Assembly: GCA_038496445.1 (NCBI GenBank)
Contig: JALMLS010000504.1
Location: 124,001-188,000, forward strand
Reading direction: 5' to 3'
DNA length: 64,000 bases
Origin: Trichosphaerium sp. ATCC 40318
Lineage: Eukaryota; Discosea; Flabellinia; Trichosidae
In this document: positions 35,957 to 47,560 of the stretch, one piece after another
Position numbering within the stretch: position 1 is the first letter of the stretch
Layout: every line of letters starts with the position of its first letter
Notes under the pieces: model-generated
Told to the model about the DNA's origin: nothing
Databases searched by the model: none
What the model saw: the letters and a program-made list of their open reading frames with translations, nothing else
Made by a program: the position numbers and the translations under genes

Positions 35957-37579
35957 ATGACCACAGGAGTTACAATATTCGTTGTTATGGCTTGTATCAT
36001 AGCTTTATCATTCGGCTTTCCACCAGACTGCTCAAAACTGTCGTGTACGTAGCTAACACGTGAGTATGATGCTTATTTTTACGTTTTTAGTTGGAAGTAG
36101 CACCTACGATCTCTCTGCTTTGACAGTACGCGTTTAGGTTCTTTTCGGTTCTGTTTAACGTTTTACAAGGCTCTTGGTATTCAAGAAAGAGTGGGATATC
36201 CAAATCCATTATATCAATATCGATTTTTTGTATGCGGCAACCAAGGTCAGAATTGTGGAAAAGTTGAAAAAGGCACGTGCGATTAATCAATAGTTTTAAA
36301 GGTGTGACACAAACTTATTTAATACAGACAAGTGTGGTGTTTGTAGCGCATATGAGGGGAAGTGGAATATCACAGAATACACGTACTGCGAAGGACTCTA
36401 TACTGAACCCGAAACAGAGATAAAGGAATACCGAAATGGAGATGATGTCGGCATTTCTATTACCTTTGGATGTACATATTCTCATTAATACCCCAATAAT
36501 AAATATTATAGACGCTGCTGTAGAATCAAATGCAGAACTGCATCTTATATGTGATCCCAATTACAGTGGTACAGTACCATTAATTTCATAAACTTGTTAA
36601 ATATTCACTTTTTTTGTTAAGGATTCGACAATACATTTGTTAACAACATCATCCTCTGTCCAGTTGTACGAAACTTAAGCTATTACTGGAGGCAAGCATG
36701 ATTTTATAGCTCACGTTGTTGTTGTAGATTACAGTGAGAAACAAGGATGCTTGTCCTAGCGTTCAAGTACCATCGATAGCACCAAACCCACCATCTCAAT
36801 ATCCATTTCCACCAGATTGCTCTAATATTGTTTGTACGTTTGAAGAGCTCTAGTAACTTCATGGTTTAAATCCCTTAAACGTTTTTTTTTTATTGAACAG
36901 TTGCCAATCGTAAGTATGATCTATCCACGTTACAATCGCTTGGGTTACAAGAAACAAGAGGGTCTTCGTATTTTTACGAATACAGATGGTTTGTATGTGG
37001 AGATGAACCTCAAACATGTGGAACAGCAAGTACGGTTCCTTTTCCATTTTTTTTTGAGTGTAGTCAAAAAAAAATAACTTTATCTCTTCAGCGGACACGT
37101 GTGCTGTTTGTTCAGCATTTGAAGGGCGTTGGCATGATCCAAACTCTGTTATTTGTGAGGGAAAATACACAGAGCCTTCTGTTCAAATTTCAGAGCACTT
37201 GGGATCAGGTGTGACATTCACCTTTACTGGTGCGTACCATGAATAAACACTGTCTCATGATTTTCTATATGCCTTGCAATAGTAACTGTTTTTCAGGAGG
37301 TGACCTTGGTGATATTTCAGAAGTTACTCTTGCATGTGACCCTCGCTATTCAGATAAAGCGTTGATTATTTTTTAATACCAAAACTAGTAGATAGTTAAA
37401 TACTGTGTAGGTTTGGAAAAAGTAACCGTTGACAATTCGGATATTGAGAAACCAAGTGTATGTGTTTTTCCTCTTGATAACAACCATAATATTGACTTGT
37501 TTAGGTTTTTGTTCGTACAAGAGATGCATGTCCACAAACCTTGGAAGACAAAGAACTTAACAAAGTTGTCATTGTCTAA
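35957..37579 (+). CDS. Secreted protein with two MRH (mannose-6-phosphate receptor homology) repeats
   Basis: ATG 35957 begins a signal peptide (MTTGVTIFVVMACIIALSFG). About 11 exons encode two tandem repeats, each with PPDCS, YDLS.L, a Y.YRFFVCG or YRWFVCG strand, CGVCSAYEG or CAVCSAFEG, CEG.YTEP, a late L.CDP, and a closing ACP (VRNKDACP in repeat 1, VRTRDACP in repeat 2). These are MRH/CI-M6PR repeat landmarks: paired cysteines, Tyr, Gln/Arg/Glu-type positions and the final T/K-x-ACP. The stop is at 37577-37579 with no TM segment, so it is soluble. A carbohydrate-binding role in the secretory or endolysosomal pathway is inferred. It is the only intact member of three cassette copies. Confidence 0.75.
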
Positions 37580-37704
37580 ATAAAAAACAAATAATTTCAT
37601 CCAACCAAAAAAGGCATTGAAAATATGTTACCGTTTTCTTTCACGTGCACAAAAAAAAATAAACTAGCAATGGAGTAACAAACTGATTTTCAGGCAACTA
37701 ACAA

Positions 37705-38112
37705 CAGTCAACTATTCCCATGTTCATTGGTGCAACATCAAGCACAGCTCTTATTGTTGTTATGATTTTGCTTACAGAAGAGTCTCTTCTTAACGAATAA
37801 GGTACTATAGCGTGTCTACACTTAGGTACTATAAAGATGATAAGAATAACAATTACAACCTATCAACACAATAGATGAATGTACATTAACTTACCATGGC
37901 AAGAACAACAAATGTAACAACCAACACTATGACCGTTGTGTATTCCGTGTCTCCAAAACTGCTAGATTTCGAAGTAATGACGAACTCACTATAACAAGGA
38001 ACAGTGAGATTCGGTTGGGATAGTACAATAATATAACCACGTACGACGAAATAGTTTGTTCAAGCCTTGCCAAATCATATTCTGTTGATTTCACTAAGCC
38101 AAAATACCACAA
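37705..38112 (-). CDS. Possible single-pass membrane protein fragment
   Basis: Minus-strand segments join as KSTEYDLARLEQTISS, then SEFVITSKSSSFGDTEYTTV, then a TM helix (VIVLVVTFVVLAM) and a short basic tail ending MNMGIVDCC. Splice sites GTACGT...TATAG and GTAAGT...TATAG look normal. I could not find a convincing 5' part, so it may be a relic or the end of a gene whose first exons I missed. No family is recognised. Confidence 0.3.
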
Positions 38113-38608
38113 ACTTTTCTTGTGTCTTTTGATGAAAGCTTTTCGTTGAGACTACCTAACACCGCTTGTGAAGGCGCCAATGGCTGGTTATCAAGCCTCT
38201 AACCCCAAAGTCCATGGTAGGCAAACGAGAGCAAGATCAGATGTAAAGACCAAGAAGAAATGACAGAAACTTCTTTTTGGCAGTAAAAAATCTGCTAGTC
38301 TTTGTTGTTTGTATTGAACACAAAAATGATATTGGTGCTTTTAATAACCATAGACTACTTTGATTGGCGAATGCAAATATTGAGAAGGTACTGGGCTTTT
38401 AGACGTGGTTTATAGGCGTAGTACCCAGGAAGGATTTTTTAACATAACAAAACGCTGAAGAATAATGTTATTGGCTTGATTATGGCAAGAAGGAAATGCA
38501 AGTAATGGCACCTGCTGATAACGATGGCTCAATTAGTAGACAATAAATAAGTAGATACAAAATCAAATATACTAGTATTGAATTTAACAAAGCAAGCACC
38601 TCTTTTAT
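38113..38608. other. Intergenic, no gene seen
   Basis: About 500 bases with no recognisable coding sequence on either strand. Confidence 0.35.
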
Positions 38609-38650
38609 CAGGAGATGACATTTCAGAAGTTGTTTTTGCATGTGATTTTT
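38609..38650 (+). pseudogene. Short MRH exon remnant
   Basis: GGAGATGACATTTCAGAAGT and the following GCATGTGAT match the DLGDISEV..ACD exon of the intact MRH gene 1.3 kb upstream. It shows a second MRH unit once stood between that gene and F-box/LRR copy C. Confidence 0.6.
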
Positions 38651-38829
38651 TGGAAAAGTATTGTTGTCTTTTGCTATGTTTGTGCAACATTGTTAAAATT
38701 TTTTAAGACTAGGCGGCCAAACCCAAGGAGGAAAAAACTGTTTACGCGATAACAAAAAAGTTTGTTTATTTCTTCTATTCTTTTATAATTCACTAAGACC
38801 TTAATCTTACATAACTAAAGTGATTCCCT

Positions 38830-40906
38830 CTAGCATCTACCAGGTCGGCGTTCTTGACGGCCTAGACGTGATATAGAATATGCGCCAGCCAGCCGAAGTG
38901 CTTCTATACCTTTGTCACTCACTTTTGTTCCTCCCAGGCTAATAGTGTGAACACCTGCTAGGGCATTAACACATTCATCTGTAACACTTGTAAACCTCAG
39001 AGAAATATTGTGGACGCCACCAAGTGCTTTTACACCTTCATCTGTAACTTTAGTGCCCTCTAAATCTATAGTGTGTACACCTGAAAGTGCTTTGACCCCT
39101 TCATCTGTAACTTTAGTTTCCTTAAGATCAATCGTATGAACACCACTCAACGCTTTTATACCTTCATCCGTTATCAGGGAAGAATGGGCAAGTTTAATAG
39201 TATGAACTCCTGCAAGTGCTTTTAATGTTTCATCTGTAACTTTAGTGTACTCCAGATCAATGAAATGAACTCCTGCAAGTGGTTTTGCACCTTCATCAGT
39301 CACTCTTGTACAACGAAGGTGTATTGTGTGAACACCAGCAAGTGCTTTTACACCATCATCTGTAACATTAGTGCCACCGAGATAAATTGTGTGAACACCA
39401 GAAAGAGCTTTGAGACCTTTATCTGTGATATTAGATGCCGTAAGCTCTATTTCGTGCACACCGGCCAGTGATATAACACCCTGTTCTGGAATATCACATG
39501 CTGGAAGGTCTATAGTATGAACACCTGCCAAAGCTTTCATTCCTTCAATTGTAAATTCCTTGTTCATTCCAAATGAGATTGTATGAACGCCCGCAAGCGC
39601 TTTCAAGCCTTCATCTGTTACTGAAATTCGCCTTAACCTAATTGTATGAACCCCTGCAAGTGCTTTGACACCTCTGTCTGTAACCTTGGTTTCATTGAGG
39701 TTAATTGTATGAACACCTGCAAGTGGTATCACACCTTCATCTGTAACTGTAGTTCTTTCCAGGTTAATTGTGTGAACCCCAGCAAGAGCTTTTACACCTT
39801 CATCTGTAAATCGACTACAAAACCTAAGCTTAATCGTATGAACTCCTGCCAGAACCATGAGCATCTCGTCTGTAACCACTCCATACAAATTAATCTTGTG
39901 AACTCCTTTAAGCGCTTTAATACCATCAATAGTACACCTGTAGTTGTCAAAATCTATTGTGTGAACACCAGCAAGCGCTTTCAGACCTTCAGCTGTAACT
40001 TCACTCGCTCTATCAAGGCCAATAGTATGAACACCAGCAAGCGCTTTGATTCCTTCATCTGTTACTCTGGTACTACCAACATTAATAGTGTGAATCCCAG
40101 AGAATACTTTTATTGAACTATCTGTGGCTTTGGTATATCTTAGGTTGATACTATGAGCACCTTTAAGCGCTTTTATACCTTCATCTGTAATTCTTCGCAC
40201 TCCTTGAAGATTGATTGTATGAGCACCTTTAAGCGCTTTTAAACCTAACACGTGATAAGCTTTTCAAAAAACGTGATGTCATCGTTGAATACAAAATTAG
40301 AAAAATGTGATTGGAGATGGTTGTATTAAACTGGTGAGTGTTTTCAGACAGGACAGTCCACGTGTTTAAGTTTGAATGAGTACCTTTGTCTGTTATCAGA
40401 GTTCTCTTTAGGTTGATGGTGTGTACACCTGATAAGAACGATAATGCTTCGTCTGTTACATTGGTATACTTGAGATTGACACTACGAACGCCTTTAAGCA
40501 GTTTGATGCCTTCGCTTGGCACCGATTTGAGTACTTTTACATTGGTGTGTTGTAGAGCGCCCTTGTACTTTGCGAAAGCCTTGGCATCATCTATCGTCTT
40601 CAACGTCGCGCTGTAGTACCCAATAACATCATGAACAACTGTGGCAAGTCTGTGACAACTCTGAGCGGCTGAATAACGTGCTTTGGTAGTAAAACAGAGA
40701 ATGACGCCCAAAATCTCATTAGGTAGTGTAAGGAGGTTTGCGTTAACCTTTGTACGAGAGTCAGACGGTGTGTATTTATCCATTTGGCTAAAATACATGC
40801 ATTAAAAAACAGCGTTTTGTGACTTTATCCAGTTCTCTTACCTCAGTTGGCGTTTATTCTCAGCTCCTTTGTTATCCACCTCGGACTGAGTTCGTTTTGG
40901 ATACAT
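38830..40906 (-). CDS. F-box-like/LRR repeat protein, copy C (intact, three exons)
   Basis: Exons on the minus strand are 40906-40842, 40787-40384 and 40244-38830. Exon 1 encodes MYPKRTQSEVDNKGAENKRQ and joins to SQMDKYTPSDSR, as in copy B. Intron 2 contains stops in this copy, which confirms it is an intron. The protein has the F-box-like LPNEILGVILCFTT and about 23 repeats of ~21 residues in the same order as copy B, ending with a different tail (LGRQERRPGRC). Differences from copy B cluster at variable repeat positions (x in GVHTIxLxxT), as expected if a ligand-facing surface diverged. It lies tail-to-tail with the MRH gene. Role as a ubiquitin-ligase adaptor is inferred. Confidence 0.85.
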
Positions 40907-40914
40907 GGCAGCAC

Positions 40915-41470
40915 GTTGACTAGTAAATAAAAACACGCGTTTACTATCAGTGTCCAGTCTATGTGGTTGTTACAAACAATTACTAACAGCCCAGTTTCTG
41001 AGTCAGAGAATATTCAGACGCTGATTTCCAGAAGTTCCAGAGTTTCCGGAAAATTTCTGGAACTTCTGGAAAATATTTCCACTTTGTTTCCAGACAGTTC
41101 ACGTAACCAATTTCCGGAAGGTTCATATAACCATTTCCAGCGCAGTTACAAACAAAAAAGTGTTTATTTACAAGCAAATATACAGTGGTTTCGCGTCTTT
41201 CGTGTTGAAGAGAACGTGACAAATCTGCGATAGACATGTCTGCTCACTCCAAAGAGTTCTAGAAGGTAGAAGTGTCTCTTAGCGTTGTTTGCTTTTGTAC
41301 CGCTTTAAGTGTCATTTAAACACACGTGCTTTTGGTCTTTTTATGTTTTGATATCAAAGCAAAAGAGAGCGCTAGGTCCTTCTGAAAGAATTTTCCAGTT
41401 TTTCCAGTTGTTCCAGAAAGTCCGGAAATCAGTGCAGCGATGAAGCGAGGAGGTAAAACGCACGTGCCCC
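40915..41470. repeat. Repeat-bearing upstream region of copy C with TTCCAGAA hairpin
   Basis: The stretch 40,921-41,018 is homologous to 3,930-4,016. Next comes a 17-bp inverted repeat: TTTCCAGAAGTTCCAGA at 41025-41041 and its complement at 41056-41072, with a 14-nt loop holding TTTCCGGAAA. Related TTCCAG/TCCGGAA words recur at 41,080-41,130 and 41,390-41,430. CACGTG occurs at about 41,324 and 41,462. No gene is visible. Confidence 0.6.
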
Positions 41471-41472
41471 TT

Positions 41473-42101
41473 TTTTTTATTGTCTTAACATGTGCGACAT
41501 TTCATGCGGCGTTTGAACAAGGTGGACTGCTCCAAAAAAGACAGGCACCAACCGACAGCAAGCAGAAATCACCTACCCGCAACCACCCTTGAAAACTGTT
41601 CAAAAAAAAAAATTCAGTTTTCCTTTATTTGTTTTTAATGCACACGCGATCGTGTTATGTAAATAAACCACACACGCTCGCTCTGCGCCAGAGGTATCGG
41701 CCAGGGACAGTGTGTTCCCTTCCTCCAGATCGTCTTGCAATAGCTTTTGTTGGGATTGAGGATTGGTCTAACTGGAATTAGACAACTTTTTTGGCTCACT
41801 TTTCAAAACAGACCACAATTTTGTAGAATGTAGACTGCGCTTCAGGCAACCCAGTATTAAAGTTCTAGCTTTTTTTTGTTCACTTAGCTAAGCCTCTGTG
41901 ATTCATGCATCAATAAATATCAACAATGTAGGCTTCACAGGTTACCATATGCGCACAATACATCCCTTCAATTATTTTTCTGCATTCGTACAACAATTTG
42001 GAGGTCAACTGTTTTCTCCAGCCTTTTTTTTTGTGGGAAGAAAACTATTGAACACGATATTATTTTAGACTACTTGAACCTGAGCCATACACAACATTCC
42101 T
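41473..42101. other. Intergenic, no gene seen
   Basis: About 630 bases without a convincing open frame. Confidence 0.35.
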
Positions 42102-42455
42102 ATGACAGAGCCCAAAGCCAGGAAGCCCAAAAGAACCAACAATAAAGCAAATACAAGCAAAAACAGGGCTAATTCATCCCAAGATGCTGAATCTATTGTT
42201 GGAAAGCTTGTATACGTTGTAATACAGACGACTGAAACAACTGCTAATGCGGATGCCAACACGAGCCTTATTGGTGTTTTTAAGGATCGCGAAGCTGCAC
42301 GAGCTGCTGCAAAGCGCTCACTGCTATCTTCATATTTCGAAACTGAAATTCAAGATGGAGGCAGCTGGATGACTGGTGGGGAAGATATCGGGAATGGGGG
42401 TGACCATGGACCAACTTATGACACAGTTACAATTGAAGAAACAGAAATTAGATGA
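42102..42455 (+). CDS. Small basic/acidic hypothetical protein
   Basis: A single-exon frame of 117 codons. A Lys/Arg/Asn-rich start (PKARKPKRTNNKANTSKNR) is followed by LVYVVIQTTETT, LIGVFKDREAARAAAKRSL and a C-terminal TVTIEETEI. The V-Y-V-V ... G-V-F-x-x-x-E-A-A-x-x-A-A pattern matches small proteins I have seen in fungi and protists with no assigned function. No signal or TM segment. The opposite-strand hydrophobic frame is a shadow. Confidence 0.5.
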   Translation: MTEPKARKPKRTNNKANTSKNRANSSQDAESIVGKLVYVVIQTTETTANADANTSLIGVFKDREAARAAAKRSLLSSYFETEIQDGGSWMTGGEDIGNGGDHGPTYDTVTIEETEIR

Positions 42456-42901
42456 TAAAAAAGTGTTGGTTGAAGGTTGCATCGCTGTGTATAATGAACC
42501 CAAAGCGCTGATTGAAGATATTGTACATTGTAACCGCTGGTTGACCAAGATAGAATTCAACAACAGTAGCAATAGTAACCAATCTCGAACCTATTTTAAC
42601 ACCTTTAGTTGTATTGATAATGCCAATCTTATAAAAATTATTATGTTAAATATTTCTTTCTATTTTCTGGTTTGTGTGCTAATCAAAGACAAACACAAAT
42701 TGTAGCTTACCACAAAATAGTTGTTAGCTTCTGACACAGCTCCCTGCTTTCTTTACAAGTAGTACGCTAAGTAAAGGAGACCTCTTAAATGTGGAATATT
42801 ATCCACCAAATGTAGTTAGTTGTTTAATGGCACAGAAGCCAGTTCGATTTTTGAAGACGTTGAAGAGAGGTTAGTAGCTAATTTTACAAAGTTTTATTAT
42901 T
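42456..42901. other. Intergenic, uncertain
   Basis: A plus-strand open stretch overlapping the end of the previous gene (KVLVEGCIAVYNEPKALIED) has no recognisable domain and no clear start. I do not call a gene. Confidence 0.3.
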
Positions 42902-45361
42902 TCAAACATCTGATTGTTTAAAGGCTAGTGTGCTAGAAATATAGTAGCTCAGTAGGAAGCTAGAAATAATAGCGACATCAACAACAGAAAATTTAAAGTA
43001 TGTGAGTACTGGAACAGTCAATAATGATAACATTGTATAAAGACCAGCCATTGGATATAAGAATAGAGCAACGAATGAAAAATTGCCAAAAATACGTGCT
43101 TGGAAAATAAATACAGAGACATACTGAAATAGCAATATAATACCTTAAAAAAAAATCAATGAACGAACAAAAAAGCAATTTTCTTGTTTTTTTCTTTTTT
43201 GGTCTTGTTGCTTACCTACGAGCCATATTCTTGCCAGGAGTACCTTTCCCATATTACCACAATACTTCTTGATCTTTGTTGATCGAGAATCATAGCGTTT
43301 TGAGCCTGATACTTGCATGTCTTTGATGTAATACTTTATGATTGCAAGTTCATAAGTGAAAGCAAAAAACAATGGAACCCAACATCCTATCAACAATAGA
43401 AATCGTCTATAAAATGCACCACGTATTTGCTCTAAGGAACCAAGAAAAACAGAACCAAGTGAGAAGTGCCAAGGCACATTAAAAAAGATGAGTTGAAGCG
43501 CTATCAATAAAATATCAGCAAAAAAATATGATTGAAAACGGCGTACTCGCGAGCCACACCAAGCATGCTCCGAATACTCCCAATGACATGTAAGGAGATG
43601 TTTCGTATTTCCAAGGATCCTTGAGAGCATCCAAGAACCCAAAATTGGCATGTTTTCTGACCATGTAATGAAATGTGACAAAGAACAGTATTGCAAAGAG
43701 AGCCATTCCCTTTTAAAAAAACATAGTGAATATCGACATCAAGAATGCTCCATTATATATTATACGTACAATGAGTTGCATTAAATAGGCCACGGGCACT
43801 GGTATAAAAGCGAATACGAGTCCAAGAACGAAAGATAGACCCCAAATCAGTCCAAGAAGAAGCCACCTAACAATACAATATTTAAGTCGCCTTTAAGGCA
43901 CAAACTGAGTGTTTTGTACCATATATACGACAGCACAGACTGCGTCTTTGTGTCGGATGCAAAGAGGTATTCGTAGGATACTACATCTTTCCTGGTGAGG
44001 ACCAAAGACAGTACACACATTAATGCGGATATCCAGGAGAGTCCACATAACACACTTAAGAATTCCATACCAATCACATTTGGCGTCTCACACATTTCAG
44101 GTGTGACTGTTGCATTGGTGTATAGCATACGTTGCATCCATTTAACAGATTCATCTATGAGTTCAGGATCTGCTACTTCGAACACGTGATCAGATGTTCC
44201 AACAACGAAACGACGTAATGAAAAATCAAAATTATTTCCGTAGTCAGCATTTTCGATTATATCGCTAGCATCCATCCCCATCATATCTGCAAGTTGTACT
44301 TTAGAGTCCTTATAACTTATCAATTCATCGTTTTTTCCAATAGCAACCAGCAAATTTGGTGGTGCTGTTTTGTTTGGATAGAACGTGTTGTTTCCTGTAG
44401 ATGGAGCATAAGTTAATGATCTTGCGTAACTGTAATTAGAACTTACCAGTAGATATAGGTATTGTGTTTGCCCCAACGATTACAGTGGCCAACAAACCCT
44501 CCTGAGGACCAAAATATTCGCCGATACTGCTCAGTGTTTTAGCATAACCAACAGTCGAAATCAAAATATAGGCAAATAGTATTTACGCTTAGTATGCTTA
44601 CCGTAGTACCGCGCCACCGCCCATTGACCACCCCAATACGCCTACATGGGTGGCATCGACGCATGTCAAATTTTGTAAATATCTGAGCGTATTTATCCCT
44701 TTTTGTTAAATCACGTGTCAGTTCCTTTCTTTTTTGTTTCAATATTAGAGTACGTACCACCCTCTCTCAATGATTCTGTATCTAGAATACTAGTACTAGC
44801 ACCATGACCTGCTTGATCAACAGTAACTGTTACAAAACCTGATGGGGTGGATAAAGTCAGCCAAGTTTTGTTGTTGTCTTTGTTTTTTTTTTTCCTTCTT
44901 TAATAACTAAGTACCTGCAGCTGTGAGTTTTCTTGCGTAATGGATCATCCATTCCTTTGATGCCAACAAACCGTGAAATATAGCAACACCTGGTCTAGGG
45001 CATAATGGCGCATTATCAGGGTAACCGACGTATGCGGCTAGCGTTTTGTCACCTGTCAAATGACGTTACGATAAAAGCATGATGAAAAGTCTTATTACAA
45101 TTTCTGCTTTTATTAATAAGCGAAACACATTTTTCTGAGTGAATGGATGGCGTTTGAACCGTTTATATAAAATGACATTTCGAAATACCAAAAAAAAACG
45201 TTATTTAGTCTGTAATTACCTGATTGTATTTGCACTGCGTTAAAAGAGCCACATTTACTCATAAGCGAACTGTATAACAGTGTAAACAGTAATACAGCCG
45301 CGAATGATGTAACTATAGCTAGAATATACCATAAATACCTCCTGGCTAGTCGAACAAGCAT
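42902..45361 (-). CDS. Membrane-bound alpha/beta hydrolase with C-terminal multi-pass domain
   Basis: Start 45361 gives an N-terminal TM helix (YLWYILAIVTSFAAVLLFTLLY). The hydrolase part follows: FHGLLASKEWMIHYARKL, VDQAGHGAS, nucleophile elbow GVLGWSMGGGAVLR (G-x-S-x-G with Ser), LLVAIGKNDELISY (acid) and VVGTSDHVFEVADPELIDES (His). The catalytic triad is therefore complete. The C-terminal half (44,060-42,902) holds about 8 hydrophobic segments across several exons, e.g. VLCGLSWISALMCVLSLVL and GVFGACLVWLASTPFSIIFF. This fusion of a lipase-like domain with a multi-pass region is known from bacteria and some protists. Substrate unknown; probably lipid or peptide ester at a membrane. Confidence 0.75.
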
Positions 45362-45707
45362 GGGGAATGCTTCTTTATAATTATAGGCGGTGTCACACTA
45401 ATTGTATTTGGAGATAGACCCACGGGCTTTTTAGAATGCTTTAAGAGTTGTGTAACCAATTTATGAGCGTCAATAAAAGTATTCAAGACATTGTGTCATT
45501 TTCCAAAACAAAAAAAAAATCGATTTCTCGTTTTTTAATGTTACATTCATTTGGAGATGAAAACGGACACCAAGATTACTACTTACAAAACCCTCCCTTT
45601 CCCTTCCATCGTGCGCAACCATTTATGCAGCATTGGGTATAGCTCTTCATATTTCACTCGACTTACTGCCGAGAACTTACTACCTAGTAGTGCTCCATGC
45701 GTTGATC
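45362..45707. promoter_or_regulatory. Divergent intergenic region
   Basis: About 345 bases between the hydrolase start and a small secreted-protein frame. No further feature is recognised. Confidence 0.35.
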
Positions 45708-45893
45708 ATGGCAGCTAAAACTACAGCCACCCATATTTCAATCATTCTCGCGTGCTTAACCCTCACATTCTGTAATGGCCAAATATTGTTTCAGTACGTC
45801 GGAAAAAGCGATTGTGTAGATACCGAAAGAGCCCTACGACTTAGTTATTGTTTGAACAATTTTGACAGTAATGTCAGCTGCACCTTTGATTAG
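45708..45893 (+). CDS. Possible 61-residue secreted peptide
   Basis: ATG 45708 starts MAAKTTATHISIILACLTLT, a convincing signal sequence with a likely cleavage after FCNG. The mature part is about 38 residues with three cysteines (SDCVD, LSYCLNN, VSCTFD). It is unspliced and its last 20 bases overlap, tail-to-tail, the end of the minus-strand gene at 45,874. It is short and could be chance, but the signal-peptide quality is good. Confidence 0.35.
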   Translation: MAAKTTATHISIILACLTLTFCNGQILFQYVGKSDCVDTERALRLSYCLNNFDSNVSCTFD

Positions 45894-46891
45894 ATCTCTT
45901 ATATCTCAATGCTTGTCGCTTCGTTGTTGCATTACAATACGCAATAGGGTACAATCTATCCACTAGATCTGTCCATACCTTGGTCATGCCACCGCCGCCA
46001 ATCGCAGCTACTTGACTCTGCGACACACGTTGCCAATCTGCTGCTGATTCTATTTTGAGCACATCAGCCATAGAACGCATGAACACCTTGACATTGTCCT
46101 CTTGTTTCCAAAAATGTTTCGGTTTTCTAGGCACTAACGACAAATGTCAGTAAATACATGCACACTCATGTGACATACCCGTAGAGTCAAATTTTGAGCC
46201 TATCCAATCATGATGTGGATACATGGTGCTCAGCATGCGACTGAACGAACCACGATAGTGTCTAAGAGTACATAAGCATGACTTCCAATCTTCTTGGGTA
46301 CCTTAGAAAGCCAAAAGCTCCATCATACTCAAGAACACGTGTCAAGGCTACATTCTCCCAATCTTTAGGCTGTGAGATGTTTAGCCTGGCTTCCAACTAA
46401 TAAAAACATTACAAAAGGGATGGATAGCATGGATAGATCATACAACTGTCAAGAAGTCTCGTCTGTGTTTAGCTGTGCACCAGTACCCACGATGTGCTTG
46501 TTCTAGAAAATGCACATGTTACTCACGTGAGCAATGAAACAGATTCTCTTCACGTACCAAAGCGCCAAGGTACCCAGTTGTGTCGTGGGTAATGGCGTTG
46601 GAGAAACTTTAACAAACTGCCGTACACGCTGTGTAAAAAAATGTCAGTTATGTTTTTTGTCTAATTGGCGTTTACTTCATCAAGCCAATACCACCAAGCG
46701 ATCTGATTTGCGTTGTACGAACTGAGTGCCAATCATCCAGTTGATGCAGCGAAAGTGTCTCACTGACCTACACAGAGTGTCACGCTATAAAATAAAGCGT
46801 TTTTAGGTACGTGAGAAATAAATTTGGCTCTATTAGCGCGTTTGTTCCAGTAACACGGTGGAATCCTTCCTGGCATAATGCGACCGGCCAT
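45874..46891 (-). CDS. DWY-module repeat protein (three modules)
   Basis: Start 46891 (MAGRIMPGRIPPCYWNKRAN). Exons spell three ~65-residue modules. Module 1: CYWNKRANRAKFIS, LDDWHSVRTTQIRSLGG, VYGSLLKFLQRHYPRHNWVP. Module 2: RGYWCTAKHRRDFL, LEARLNISQPKDWENV, HYRGSFSRMLSTMYPHHDWI. Module 3: PKHFWKQEDNVKVFM, LKIESAADWQRVSQSQ, LVDRLYP. Each module is G/H-x-W..N-R..F, then DW[YH/E/Q], then a GG, then YP..W. No C-terminal nuclease-like domain follows, unlike the gene at 1-632. Function is unknown. Confidence 0.65.
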
Positions 46892-46998
46892 TTGAGCGCT
46901 TATTTATACAACAGATTTTAAAGAAAGTCAGAGCTGGTAAAAAAACCGAATTGTGAAGAAAGCTCTGACAGGAGACACTGAACGACAGTGTTGAACTC

Positions 46999-47560
46999 AT
47001 GCCTCCAAAAGTTTACTTTGCTAGAGCGCCACTACGCATCCATCGAAACTATCTCGCGTCAAAGGGCCAAGTTGTATTTCGCACTAAACCAAACCAAAAT
47101 AAGATCGTACGCAATAATTTAGTTATTTATCTCAAAACAGCCCTTTAGCAAATAAAACAGTACCTCGAGAACATATACAACGTAAAGGTGCTGCGTGTGA
47201 ACACAGTAAACTACGATGGCAAAATAAAAACCTTCCAAGACAGAAAAACAGGCAATCGATACACATACAGGCGTCCAGGTTCGTTATTAAGCCAATTAAC
47301 ACATGAATTGGCGCATATACGGTGCTTTCGCTTACATGGCCTTTCTAGCCTACAAAACAGCGTACGTCACGCTTGTAGATGATGAAGCACTTCAAATGGC
47401 GCAAAGAGAGGTGTTAATGCAGAAAAAGCTGGCACAAGAGGCCGCCATTGAAGGTTCCCAACCAAAGTCAAAATTGAGCCAAAAGGATTTACGTGACATG
47501 AATGCTATGCGTTTTCAACAACAACAAAAGGATAAGGAAGAACACGAAGCAAACTCGTAA
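46999..47560 (+). CDS. MRPL23: Mitochondrial large-subunit ribosomal protein uL23m
   Basis: Exons 46999-47106, 47149-47280 and 47350-47560. The protein has FRTKPNQNKIQIKQYLENIY, NVKVLRVNTVNYDGKIKTF and, after a 70-nt intron, RRPAYKTAYVTLVDDEALQ. These are the K-x-x-I-K-x-Y-L, V-x-V-x-x-V-N-T and A-Y-V-x-L landmarks of uL23. The charged C-terminal extension (to EEHEANS) is typical of mitochondrial versions. It binds 23S rRNA domain III near the exit tunnel. Intron 2 leaves an alternative open frame that misleads if unspliced. Confidence 0.8.

Noticed and set aside
41025-41072. Heat-shock element array
   Set aside because: The TTC/GAA spacing is irregular and does not follow the nGAAnnTTCn phase; the hairpin explains the pattern better.
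42376-42705. Plus-strand frame overlapping the end of the 42,102 gene
   Set aside because: It is in another frame, lacks a plausible start or splice and ends in low-complexity sequence.
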